A stretch of 64,000 nt of DNA from assembly GCA_026119855.1 (NCBI GenBank), contig JAOWBW010000269.1:806001-870000 (forward strand), read 5' to 3'. The translations under genes and the position numbers were made by a program. The notes beneath the pieces were generated by a model, which saw only the letters and a program-made list of their open reading frames with translations, ran no database searches and was not told where the DNA came from. Positions 21,305-30,779 of the stretch are shown here, piece by piece. The stretch's first letter is position 1. Every line of letters starts with the position of its first letter. Source of the stretch: Campanula takesimana (taxonomy: Eukaryota > Streptophyta > Magnoliopsida > Asterales > Campanulaceae).

Positions 21305-21359
21305 GGCTGAACCTTTTCAGGTTTCCTACGTATCCTCTGAGGAATCAAGCCGGTCGTAG
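21305..21359 (-). other. Tat pseudoknot motif, copy h (Tat-B 3' region)
   Basis: GGCT (21,305-21,308) with AGCC (21,348-21,351), and CTACG (21,326-21,330) with CGTAG (21,355-21,359). The inner hairpins AACCT/AGGTT (21,310-21,323) and TCCT/AGGA (21,333-21,343) are both perfect. Confidence 0.55.
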
Positions 21360-21499
21360 TTCGGATCTACTGGGGATAAAACGAGGTGTCGGACTTCTGT
21401 TAGGGATAATAAACCTACGGGCACTATCCTGTACGAAGCACGAATCATTCGTAAGCAATGGTAAACGCAATCAGGATCGCCAGGGTTCCTGCCGATCGC

Positions 21500-22610
21500 G
21501 CTAAAGTAATAGATGTTGGATCTCTTGTGAACAGAAACGCCGAGGCTTCTGCCAATCGCGATCGATCTAGGATGCGTATGTCATAGAGGCGCCAAAGTCT
21601 CTACAACCATATGAATCCTAAAATAGATGCTGGATCGCTCGCAAATAGAAACGCCGAGGCTTCTGCCCATCGCGATCGATCTAGGATGCGTATGTCATAG
21701 AGGCGCCGAAGTCTCTACAATCATACGAATCCTAAAATAGATGCTGGATCGCTCGCAGACAGAAACACCAAGGCTTCTGCCCATCGCGATCGATCTAGGA
21801 TGCGTATGTCATAGAGCCGAAGTCTCTACAACCATACGAATCCTAAGCAAATATTAGGAAGTGCTAAAATAATAGATGCTGGATCTCTCGCAAACAGAAA
21901 CGCCGAGGCTTCTGCCCATCGCGATCGATCTAGGATGTGTATGTCATAGAGGCGCCGAAGTCTCTACAACCATACGAATCCTAAGCAAATATTAGGAAGT
22001 GCTAAAATAATAGATGCTAGATCTCTCGCAAACAGAAACGCCGAGGCTTCTGCCCATTGCGATTGATCTAGGATGCGTATGTCATAGAGGCGCCGAAGTC
22101 TCTACAACCATATGAATTCTAAGCAAATATTAGGAAGTGCTAAAATAATAGATGCTGGATCTCTCGCAAACAGAAACGCCGAGGCTTCTGCCCATTGCGA
22201 TCGATCTAGGATGCGTATGTCATAGAGGCGCCGAAGTCTCTACAACCATACGAATCCTAAGCAATGCTGGATCTCTCGCAAATAGAAACGCCGAGGCTTC
22301 TGCCAATTACGATTGATCTAGGATGGTATGTCATAGAGGCGCCGAAGTCTCTACAACCATACGAATCCTAAAATAGATGCTGGATCGCTCGCAAATAGAA
22401 ACGCCGAGGCTTCTGCCTATTACGATTGATCTAGGATGGTATGTCATAGAGGCGCCGAAGTCTCTACAACCATACGAATCCTAAAATAGATGCTGGATCG
22501 CTCGCAAATAGAAACGCCGAGGCTTCTGCCAATTACGATTGATCTAGGATGGTATGTCATAGAGGCGCCGAAGTCTCTACAACCATACGAATCCTAAGCA
22601 AATATTGGGG
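21500..22610. repeat. Tandem array, 113-138 bp units (Tat-B)
   Basis: About ten units containing GCCGAGGCTTCTGCC and GAGGCGCCGAAGTCTCTACA. Spacing between units is about 113 bp, or about 138 bp when the phrase GCAAATATTAGGAAGTGC is present, so two unit types alternate in blocks. No ORF. Confidence 0.9.
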
Positions 22611-22869
22611 AAAGAAGGTAAGGGTGACAATGGTGCGAGACATATAGACGGCGGGGTCTACATAATCCCAAGATGGTAAAATGGTAATAGCCGGAGCTTA
22701 TGCGATATCAAGATAGACGGGCCTCTGTCAATCACAATTCATAAAATAACAAGTGGTGGATATTACGCAATATAGAGGTAGACGGGCCTCTGCAAATTGC
22801 AACAGAACGTACGCGAAGTAGAGACAACTCTCGGTCATCGCGATAATATAACGAAGCAAAAACAAATGT
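22611..22869. repeat. Degenerate repeat spacer (Tat-B)
   Basis: Short irregular repeats (AGACGGGCCTCTGCAA variants) bridge the 113-138-bp array and the 56-bp array. No coding potential seen. Confidence 0.5.
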
Positions 22870-23250
22870 ACGTGCAGTAGGGATAACTCCCGGTCACCAC
22901 GATAGTTTTTAAAGAGACGAAACAGTCGTGCAGTAGGGATAACTCCCGGTCACCACGATAGTTTTTAAAGAGATGAAACATTCGTGCAGTAGGGATAACT
23001 CCCGGTCACCACGATAGTTTTTAAAGAGATGAAACATTCGTGCAGTAGGGATAACTCCCGGTCACCACGATAGTTTTTAAAGAGATGAAACATTCGTGCA
23101 GTAGGGATAACTCCCGGTCACCACGATAGTTTTTAAAGAGATGAAACATTCGTGCAGTAGGGATAACTCCCGGTCACCACGATAGTTTTTAAAGGGGTGA
23201 AACATTCGTGCAGTAGGGATAACTCCCGGTCACCACGATAGTTTTTAAAC
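22870..23250. repeat. 56-bp tandem array (Tat-B)
   Basis: About seven near-identical 56-bp units containing GCAGTAGGGATAACTCCCGG, with starts at 22,930, 22,986, 23,042 and so on. Each unit contains the inverted repeat GGGATAACTCCC. Confidence 0.93.
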
Positions 23251-23749
23251 AAAGGATAATTTAGAGATTTTTTTAGGCTTTTTAAAACCAAATGATGTTC
23301 TAAAGGACAATAGACCCTTGCAGAGTCATAAAGCTGGCGAACTTATCATGAGTCGCGAAGATGACGGATTGTTATGAAGTTGCAAAAAGGATGAACTCTC
23401 ATGGAATCACAAAGGTGATAGACTCTTGGGGAGTCACAAAGGTGAGGGACTCTCGGGGAGTCACAAAGGAGATGGACTCTCGGGGAGTTGCTAAGGTAAA
23501 GGACTCTTTGGTGAGCAAAGGACGACCACGGAAAGCGTAATGTTTTGGGATCCGCTTACCCTAAATTAGGAGGAATACCTAATATGAGGCTACGAACCAT
23601 TAAGATGAAGGTATTAGGTAAGGGACATTTTGTTTGGTTGCTTAGGGTAGGACCTAAGGCTTCTAAGGAAAGGGGATGGGTAGCCTCTTATCCTTGAGAT
23701 AAGGATGCAAAAGATGTTATGGTTGTTTAGACTTGAGGTTGTGTCTTGG
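23251..23749. repeat. Degenerate short repeats (Tat-B)
   Basis: Irregular units around GGACTCTCGGGGAGTCACAA (about 23,330-23,520), then unstructured sequence. No ORF of interest. Confidence 0.5.
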
Positions 23750-25230
23750 ATACAATGTGGGTTTTCTAGGCTTACGGGCTAGGGTTTGGAGAGAATGCGA
23801 CTGCCTAGGCTCGAGGCTAGGGTTCGGAGAGAATATGGAAAGGCTATTGTATCCTAGGCATAAGACTAGCGGGGGATTGAGATTATAAATTTCCTAGGTT
23901 TCGAGACTAGGGTTTGGAGAGGTTGAGGTTTGGGAACTTCCTAGATGTTAGGGTTTCGAACAAGGGTTTGGAAACTGGTGTTTAAGGACCATGACTCTCC
24001 TAGGTTTGGGACTAGGGTTTAGAAATATCCTAGGCTTCGAGGCTAGGGCTTGGAGTTGTGGTAGGTTTAGAGATTGCAAAGGCGTTGGCTTTAGACCCAA
24101 GGTTGGGAGTTGAAAGGGTTGTGACTTCCTAGGCTTGAGACCATGGACCGTTGGGAAGAGGGATTGCTTTTGTGGAAGGTCCACTAAGCTTGATGTTAGG
24201 GTTCACCATTTTCCGGGATTGGTGACTATGGCTTGGAAAGGTTCATGGTAACCTAGGCTTTAGGCTAGGTTTTAAGGCTAAGGACTGTAAACTTCCTACG
24301 TTTTGAGACTAAGGTGAAGGAGTTTCCTAAGTATAGGACTGGGGTTTGAAGGGAATGTTGAATCCTAGGCTTGATGATAGAGTTTAAAGAGGATAATTTC
24401 TACCTAGCCTTGAGGCTAGGGTTTTAGAGCGAGTGCGACTACCTAGGCTTGAGGCTAGGGTTTAGAAAGAGTGCGACTACCTAAGCTTGAGGCTAGGGTT
24501 TGGAGCGACTGCGACTACCTAGGCTCGAGGCTAGGGTTTAGAGCGAATGCGACTACCTAGGCTCGCGGCTAGGGTTTAGAGCGAATGCGGCTTCCTAGGC
24601 TTGAGGCTAGGGTTGATTGAGTTTTGGACCGGGCATTATATCCTAGGTTTTGGACTAGGGTTCAACAAAACGGAGAATTGAGATTGTAAATTCCCTAGGT
24701 TTCGAGACTAGGGTTTCGGGAATTTGGAAATGATGTTGCATGCGGGGCTTTGGAAATTCCCTAGAACTTGGGCTAGGGTTAAAGAGGATGTTGCTACCTA
24801 TGATCGAGGCTAGGGTTTAAGAATGATGTAACTTCCTAGGCTTTAGGCTAGGGTTTGGAAGGAGGTAATTACTTAGGCTTGGGGTTAGGGTTATGAATAG
24901 AAGGTAACTACCTAGGCTTGAGGCTAGGGTTTAGAGAGAAGGCGATTACCTAGGTTTGGGACTAGGGTTTAGAGGGAATACGATTACCTAGGCTAGGCTT
25001 TGAATAGAAGGTGACTATCTAGGCTTGAGGCTAGGGTTTAGGAAAGGTGTAACTACCTAGGATCAAGGCTAGGGTTTAAGAAGGATGTAACTTCCTAGGC
25101 TTTAGGCTAGGGTTTGAAAGGATGTAATTACCTAGGCTTGAGGCTAGGGTTCAGAGAGAATGATATGACTACCTAGGCTCGAGGCTAGGGTTTAGAGAAT
25201 GTGTTTACCTAGTTTTAAGGCTAGGGTTTG
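23750..25230. repeat. Imperfect 35-45-bp tandem array, CCTAGGCTTGAGGCTAGGGTT type (Tat-B)
   Basis: About 30 imperfect units of CCTAGGCTTGAGGCTAGGG followed by a variable purine-rich tail. Within each unit CCTAG and CTAGG are inverted, giving hairpin potential. AGGGTTTAG resembles telomere sequence but is embedded in longer units. Confidence 0.85.
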
Positions 25231-26574
25231 GAGACCAAAAGCATTTGAAGGTTTGTCTTGGTTTAGACCGAGCAAGTTTGAGGTCTAAGAGTGTTGCGGT
25301 TTGGGGCAAATGAGCTTGATACCTCGTGGCTGGATAGGCTCGATAGATTAGGCCTAGGCTAAAGTTCTAGGGTTTAGCTAGGGTAAGACTCAGACATGTG
25401 TTGAGGAGACCGGGGCCTAATGGAATGGTAGGCGTGAGACCTAGGAGATCGAAGGCTAGGCAGGGTAGCGTTGGGACATAAGGCTTTCAAGCGGGTAAGT
25501 CTTTTGTCCTAGATAAACCGCGTTATGGGTTAGGATCAAGCAGGCTTGAGGTCGGCCAAGGAGCAACGGATTGGGACCAGTTAAGGGTGTAAGGCGGACA
25601 TGGCGGGTTTGGGTCTAAAGGTGTGCTAGGTGCGAACCATGTGCGGGAGATGGTCTGGATATGTGACCACGTTGGCGCTTTAGGTAAAGGGATTAAGTGT
25701 CCAAGACTTTGCTCGAGTACAATAGGTGCCTAAGTTGGATTGGGTATGCTTAGGACCGAAGTTTGTCTTAGAGGTCATTGCGAGTGACCAAACTCGTTCG
25801 GCGATTGTGACGGTAGGCTAGGGATGGGACCCGCACGAGTTTTGACCGGACGGGTTTTGATATCTTTATGGCATGTCACGGTATGCGGAAGATCCTATGC
25901 GTTCGAGCATGTTTGAGGTTTGGACTCGTGGGGAAGAAAGGTTTGAGATCCATGGAGTTCAAGGGTGGACCTCGTAGGTGGCGAGGTTTGGACTCGGCTC
26001 GGATTAAGTAGGTTAGAGACCTAAGGGGTTGAAGGTCAGACTAGGAAGTCTTTTGAAGCTAAGGAGTGACACTAGGTTGGTACTTGGTAGGTTTAAGAGT
26101 GGTAGGGCCATGGCTTGGATATAACAGGAGTCGGGAGACGTAGATGCGTCGCTTTTAATTGGACCAAGTAGGCTTGGGAATTAAAGAGTTCCAAGGGTGG
26201 AGATGTAAGGTAAGAGACCTAAAGGGTAGAAAGTCTTGTAACCTAAAGGTTTAGGGGTTGAGGCCTAAGGTATGGACCAGACATATCATGGACTTCAAGG
26301 ATAAGTTTGGTAGACTCGAATGGTCTTGGGATCTAAGGGATCGCTCAACAGGTTAGACTGAGTAGACCTAAAAGGTTGGAACGAGGAGGATAAGAGAGCT
26401 ATTGCTTAGACAAGGTAAGGATGAGTATGTGTTGGTAGGTTTGAGATCTAGGAGATCAGGTAGGCTCGGGACCGGTAGGTTCGGGACCTAATGGGTCACC
26501 CTAAGGATTTGGCTTTGGTTAACTGGTTTAAGGTTTGAAGTTTTGGGTTGAACCGGTTTGAGGCCGAAGGGGTC
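25231..26574. repeat. Diverged repeat desert (Tat-B)
   Basis: G-rich sequence with recurring short phrases (AGGTTTGGGACCTAA, TAGGCTCG) but no clear period or ORF. It reads as an old tandem array worn down by mutation. Confidence 0.45.
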
Positions 26575-26578
26575 ATGC

Positions 26579-27316
26579 TACGAACTTGCGGAAGGTCGAG
26601 CTAAGAGGTTATGATGTAACGTAGGTAAGACTCACTGGGTAGGTTTGGGACCTAGGTAAGACTGATCGGGTAGGCTCGGGACTTAGAGAGTTTATGGTGT
26701 AACTTAGGCAATACTGACCGGGTAAGCTTGGGACCTAAGGTTTTGAACCAGGTAGGTTGGGACCTAAGGGTATCCTATTGTGTAGGAAATAGGGTGAAGG
26801 ACCGAGTCAACTCAAGAATCACGGAGATGGGTGTCAGATGGATCGAGGATGTTTTTACAATTTTGTGGAGACCGAGCGTGCGGATTTATAAACAAAGTGT
26901 CGGGGAGGAGAAAACTTTATGAAAGTGTTATGATCTTATACAGATGTTACGAACTTGCGGAAGGTCGAGCTAAGAGGTTATGATGTAACGTAGGTAAGAC
27001 TCACTGGGTAGGTTTGGGACCTAGGTAAGACTGATCGGGTAGGCTCGGGACTTAGAGAGTTTATGGTGTAACTTAGGCAAGACTGACCGGGTAAGCTTGG
27101 GACCTAAGGTTTTGAACCAGGTAGGTTGGGACCTAAGGGTATCCTATTGTGTAGGAAATAGGGTGAAGGACCGAGTCAACTCAAGAATCACGGAGATGGG
27201 TCTCAGATGGATCGAGGATGTTTTTACAATTTTGTGGAGACCGAGCGTGCGGATTTATAAACAAAGTGTTGGGGAGGAGAAAACTTTATGAAAGTGTTAT
27301 GATCTTATACAGATGC
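26579..27316. repeat. 369-bp direct duplication (Tat-B)
   Basis: Two copies of a 369-bp unit (26,579-26,947 and 26,948-27,316) differ at about three positions. Matching 64-codon frames at 26,728 and 27,097 are by-products. A recent local duplication. Confidence 0.9.
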
Positions 27317-27329
27317 CTTATAATTAATT

Positions 27330-27800
27330 ATGATTCTAATCAATCCAAATAGGTCTTCGCGTGCCGAGTTGACGATGAGGGGTGCTCTTCATCTAAGTGT
27401 ATCCTTGTTGACGCCTCGGTATTCTCTGGGAAACCACATAGTCGACCCATTCCGTTGGGGATTATCTAATTTGGTGAGCGGGTACCCTCCCTCCTTTGAG
27501 AAACTCTACGTCAAGCTTGATGATGAGGGATGCGCTTCTTCAAAGTATGTGCTTGATGAAGCCCCGGCATTCTTTGAGAAACCTTATGGTCGGTCCTTTC
27601 TTGTTAGGGAAGCCCCAGTTGCGTGGAGCGGGGTATCCTCCCTCCTTTGAGAAATCCTACGTCGAGCTTGATGATGAGGAGTCCTCTTCTTCTAAGTATG
27701 TGCTTGATGAAGCCCCGGCATCCTTTGAGAAACCTTATGGTCGGTCCTTTATTGTTAGGGAAGCCCCAGTCGCGTAGAGCGGGGTATCCTACCTCTTTTA
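27330..27800. repeat. Three tandem units of about 150 bp (Tat-B)
   Basis: Units contain CTTGATGATGAGG and GAAGCCCCGGCATCC(T)TTGAG, repeated three times. Short reading frames across them reflect the repeat only. Confidence 0.85.
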
Positions 27801-27818
27801 AGACGCACCCTTTTTTCT

Positions 27819-27854
27819 GCCTAGACCGCCCTTGCGGGTTTTCAATCTAGCGGG
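27819..27854 (-). other. Single CTAGA/TCTAG hairpin (Tat-B)
   Basis: The same hairpin type as the pair after Tat-A pol (stem CTAGA/TCTAG, inner CCGC/GCGG), present here singly and followed by a T run of about 30 (27,869-27,898). Confidence 0.5.
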
Positions 27855-27867
27855 CATCTCTTTTGCG

Positions 27868-27898
<31 letters not shown>

Positions 27899-28322
27899 GA
27901 ACTCATTCAGTCGACTCAAAAAAGGAAAAAAGAATTGTTTGAAAACATGCGGGGGCATTTTGAGGAGCGTAAGAGAGAGAGAGAGATAGTACTCACATTT
28001 TGACTCTTTGAGCAACTGAGGGTACATATGTACAAAAGGGAGGAAGCCCCTGCTTTGACAGAAAGTAAGTGTTTAGCTTTTTCCTAGATTGTAGAACGGA
28101 AGACTTGTCGAGACATTTGAAAATTGTTTTATTCAAGATTCTCATTTGATTGCTCGAGAATGGACCTCGTTGATTAGTTAATGAGTTATGGTTAATTGGT
28201 AAACAAGTAGCCTCAAATTAATAAATGTTTTGATCAATTGTGAGTGAAGAAGTCAGGAGTAGAAATATGGGGGAAGAGAGAAGAGAAGGAAAATTGGCTA
28301 CGAGGTGGGTTGTGTATATTTT
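27855..28322. other. Tat-B interior spacer
   Basis: A T homopolymer at 27,869-27,898, then AT-rich unique-looking sequence. No ORF or repeat I can support. Confidence 0.4.
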
Positions 28323-28381
28323 GGACCGGACCCTAAGGTTGCCTACGTTCTCCTCAATGTGAGAAGCTCAGGTCCGCGTAG
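28323..28381 (-). other. Tat pseudoknot motif, copy c (Tat-B interior)
   Basis: GGACC (28,323-28,327) with GGTCC (28,371-28,375): the outer pair is G-C where copy a has A-T. CTACG (28,343-28,347) with CGTAG (28,377-28,381). Hairpins ACC/GGT (28,330-28,339) and CTCA/TGAG. Confidence 0.6.
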
Positions 28382-28690
28382 TTCGGGGGGGCCCGGCTGA
28401 TGATGAAATTGGGTTTGAGTTTAGGGGTGTGAGGTTCATTTGTCGCGATAGGTTTCTCTGTTGTAGCTTGTTGCTTTGGATTGCTTCATTGTAGCTCATT
28501 GCGGTGGAATGCTCCATTGTAGTTGTCATGGGCTGTTGCTGCCGCATTAATCTTCCTTTTGGGGAAAGAAAGAAAAATAGAACATTTGAAGTGAAAATAA
28601 AATGGGAGTTTTACTTTTCCATGGTGATAGCCCCTTCTATTTTTCTTTTATTTTTTATTTTATATTTTTTGTGCACACCCTTTTTTTTTT
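28382..28690. other. Tat-B spacer between pseudoknot c and paired hairpins
   Basis: About 310 bp ending in T-rich sequence. An 85-codon plus-strand frame (28,504-28,761) is T-rich, overlaps the hairpins and has no recognisable domain. I do not call it a gene. Confidence 0.35.
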
Positions 28691-28691
28691 T

Positions 28692-28791
28692 GCCTAGGCC
28701 GCCCTTTCGGGTTTTCAACCTAGCGGGCTTCTTTTTGTGCAATGCTCTAACTTTTGCCTAGGTCGCCCTTTTAGGTTTCAACCTAGCGAGC
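28692..28791 (-). other. Paired hairpins in Tat-B
   Basis: Hairpins at 28,756-28,791 and 28,692-28,728, each with outer stem CTAGG/CCTAG. Order and orientation relative to pseudoknot c match Tat-A and Tat-C, although Tat-B has no pol. This argues that the module is needed in cis. Confidence 0.6.
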
Positions 28792-29674
28792 CATATATAT
28801 ATATATATTTTTTTTATATTTGTACATGAAACATTGGGCGAGACAAGCCCCTAGTTTGCTTTCGCCTCTCTCGATTGCGAGGTAGCTTCCTTATAGTTCA
28901 AGCGGCCTTTTGCTAGCGGCGGGCGTCCTAGCCCCTTGATTTTCAGCGGTAGAGCTCCATTGGATTATCACGTGCACCAATGAATGACTTCGTGCACTTA
29001 TCTTATATTTGCGATGGAATACGGACAGCCCCAGTGTAACGGCATGTAGTACTCATGATGGGAACAAACCAATCCTTTAAATTGTGGCAGCATGGATGTC
29101 TATTTGATGATGAGCAACCGCAGTCCATTTCTTTGTCACGACCTTATAAAAAGGGGTCTAATGGTGGGATGAGAGGCGTATGAGGATAGTGTATGGGAGA
29201 AGGTGTATATAGAGAGTGTACATGAAGTGTGTACAAAGGGTGAGTGTATAGAGAGAGTGTATGGGGGTAGAATGTAGAGAGAAGGGAAAGTGATTCGTTC
29301 ATCCCAATTGATCGAAGCATTTGTTATTTTGAGATTAATCGTTTACTTAGTTATGTGAATGGTTTGTGGGTCCATTTACCTTTTAATGAGTCGTCATTAA
29401 TGAGTAAGATTAAGATTAATTCATCATATAAAGATATAGCAATCAAGCGAAAATGGTGAATAAGACAATTTTCATGAAATTAATATATGCAAGCTTATGT
29501 CTCAAGTCTAGAGAGAAAAGAAAAGAAATAATGACCCTTTTATTGGAACTAAAAGATTTAAGCTGACTAGTCCGGGGTGGACTTTTACTTAAAGAAACAA
29601 AAATCGTCCAAGGTGGACTTTTAACTAAGGACACTCTAGAACCTACGAAGACTGAATGACCCTTTTCTTTTCTT
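28792..29674. other. Tat-B spacer downstream of mini-gag
   Basis: About 880 bp: a TA dinucleotide run (28,793-28,806), short GTGTA/GAGAGT repeats at about 29,180-29,290, and AT-rich sequence. A minus-strand frame at 29,754-29,443 overlaps the mini-gag end and has no recognisable feature. Confidence 0.4.
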
Positions 29675-30367
29675 TTATTTAAAGGAGGTAGCCCCAATTT
29701 CCTCTTTTGCCCATGCCCATGTATTCCGTTGGCGGGTGATGGCTTCGCTGTCAATGAGGCTTTGAATCTTTCTCCTCAATTGGACGCAATCTTCTGTGTC
29801 ATGCCCAATTAACTGGTGGTATTGGCAGTGTTTGGAGGGATCCAAGCATTGCTTCACCCTACTTGGTTCATAGTTGATCAAAGGAGACAACTTGCCGGCT
29901 TGAACTAGACTTTTGAAGAGTTTGGCTAACGGCATACCTAAGTCGTCGAATTCGCGCTCGTCCTTCCTTTCACGAACTGTCTTTGAGGGTGATTTAGGTA
30001 CCGGGACCCCTTGTTGATGAGTAGTCATAGGAGGCATCCCGACGGGGACAGTCTGTGGCGGCCCGTACATTTGAGGAGCGTACGGGTGTTGACATTGAGC
30101 AAGAGGGAGAACTCGACTGAGGTAATCATAAATGCCACGAATGCCAGACAAATGGCGCCTCTCGATATCTCTTAGGGTCTTATGCATCTCCTTCTGAAAG
30201 TGTGTTGCTTGCTCGTTGAGAATGGCCTTAAAGTGGATTGCTTGTTCATCGAGGATGGCTTCGAAGTGGGATGCTTGCTTACTGAGAGCAGTACCGGTGT
30301 AGAGGATTGTCTCGGGATCTTGGGTAGCAGCTTCAGTTGCAACTTCGATGTTCCTTGCAGCCGACAT
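29675..30367 (-). CDS. gag: Tat-B mini-gag (230 aa, CHHC knuckle, no capsid core)
   Basis: An intact frame from ATG 30,367. The N-terminal third contains three diverged 11-residue repeats of the form QAxHFxAILxE (about residues 31-58), probably helical or coiled-coil. Residues 85-130 are Pro/Met/Gln-rich. The C-terminal block ends in CQYHQLIGHDTEDC (C181, H184, H189, C194), then VQLRRKIQSLID. This matches the end of Tat-A gag (CGYH...GHTTEDC, then LRNVIQDLID), but the capsid domain between coiled coil and knuckle is missing. It probably keeps RNA binding and self-association and lacks particle assembly. It is the only intact frame in this element, and sits just downstream of pseudoknot copy d. 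Confidence 0.75.
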   Translation of the reverse strand: MSAARNIEVATEAATQDPETILYTGTALSKQASHFEAILDEQAIHFKAILNEQATHFQKEMHKTLRDIERRHLSGIRGIYDYLSRVLPLAQCQHPYAPQMYGPPQTVPVGMPPMTTHQQGVPVPKSPSKTVRERKDEREFDDLGMPLAKLFKSLVQAGKLSPLINYEPSRVKQCLDPSKHCQYHQLIGHDTEDCVQLRRKIQSLIDSEAITRQRNTWAWAKEEIGATSFK

Positions 30368-30519
30368 GATGCAGAACTCTAGTCATGAAAGAATTAAGCC
30401 TCTTAGTTGGATTAAATTAGATTCGTATTTAATGATAAGGCATCGTTATAAAATCATTTTTTGGAAAAGAGTCGGTCTCCACATTTTTGAAATGCATTTT
30501 GGTAAAACATTGAAAGTTT

Positions 30520-30596
30520 GACCGGGCCGAAGTTGCCTACGTTCCCCTTATCATGAGGGAGTGGTCCCACACAATAAGAGGCTCAGGTCGCCGTAG
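30520..30596 (-). other. Tat pseudoknot motif, copy d (upstream of mini-gag)
   Basis: GACC (30,520-30,523) with GGTC (30,586-30,589), and CTACG (30,537-30,541) with CGTAG (30,592-30,596). The central hairpin is longer (CCCTTA/ATGAGGG, then an insertion), so length varies while the crossing helices are kept. On the element-sense strand it lies about 150 nt before the mini-gag ATG. Confidence 0.55.
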
Positions 30597-30779
30597 TTCG
30601 AATCAAGTTAGACTTTTAAAAAGAGGTGAGAGATGACCATAGGGGTCAATTTGATAGAGTCTTTTTTAAGATAAAGAGCGATCTTGAGGTCAAAAGCAGG
30701 AGATGACTCGGTCCTTAGTCAAGCATGGGTGAGGAAGACCTATAGGAGTTGGTTTTGATTGAGTCGGGTATGGTTTGAC

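Noticed and set aside
22870..23250. Regular repeats resembling a CRISPR array
   Set aside because: Whole 56-bp units are identical with no variable spacers, and the context is a plant retrotransposon.
23750..25230. Interstitial telomere repeats (AGGGTTTAG)
   Set aside because: The telomere-like string is part of 35-45-bp units with other conserved sequence, not a run of TTTAGGG.
28504..28761. Plus-strand 85-codon hydrophobic frame in Tat-B
   Set aside because: It comes from T-rich sequence and runs through the hairpin module. Phe/Leu richness reflects base composition.
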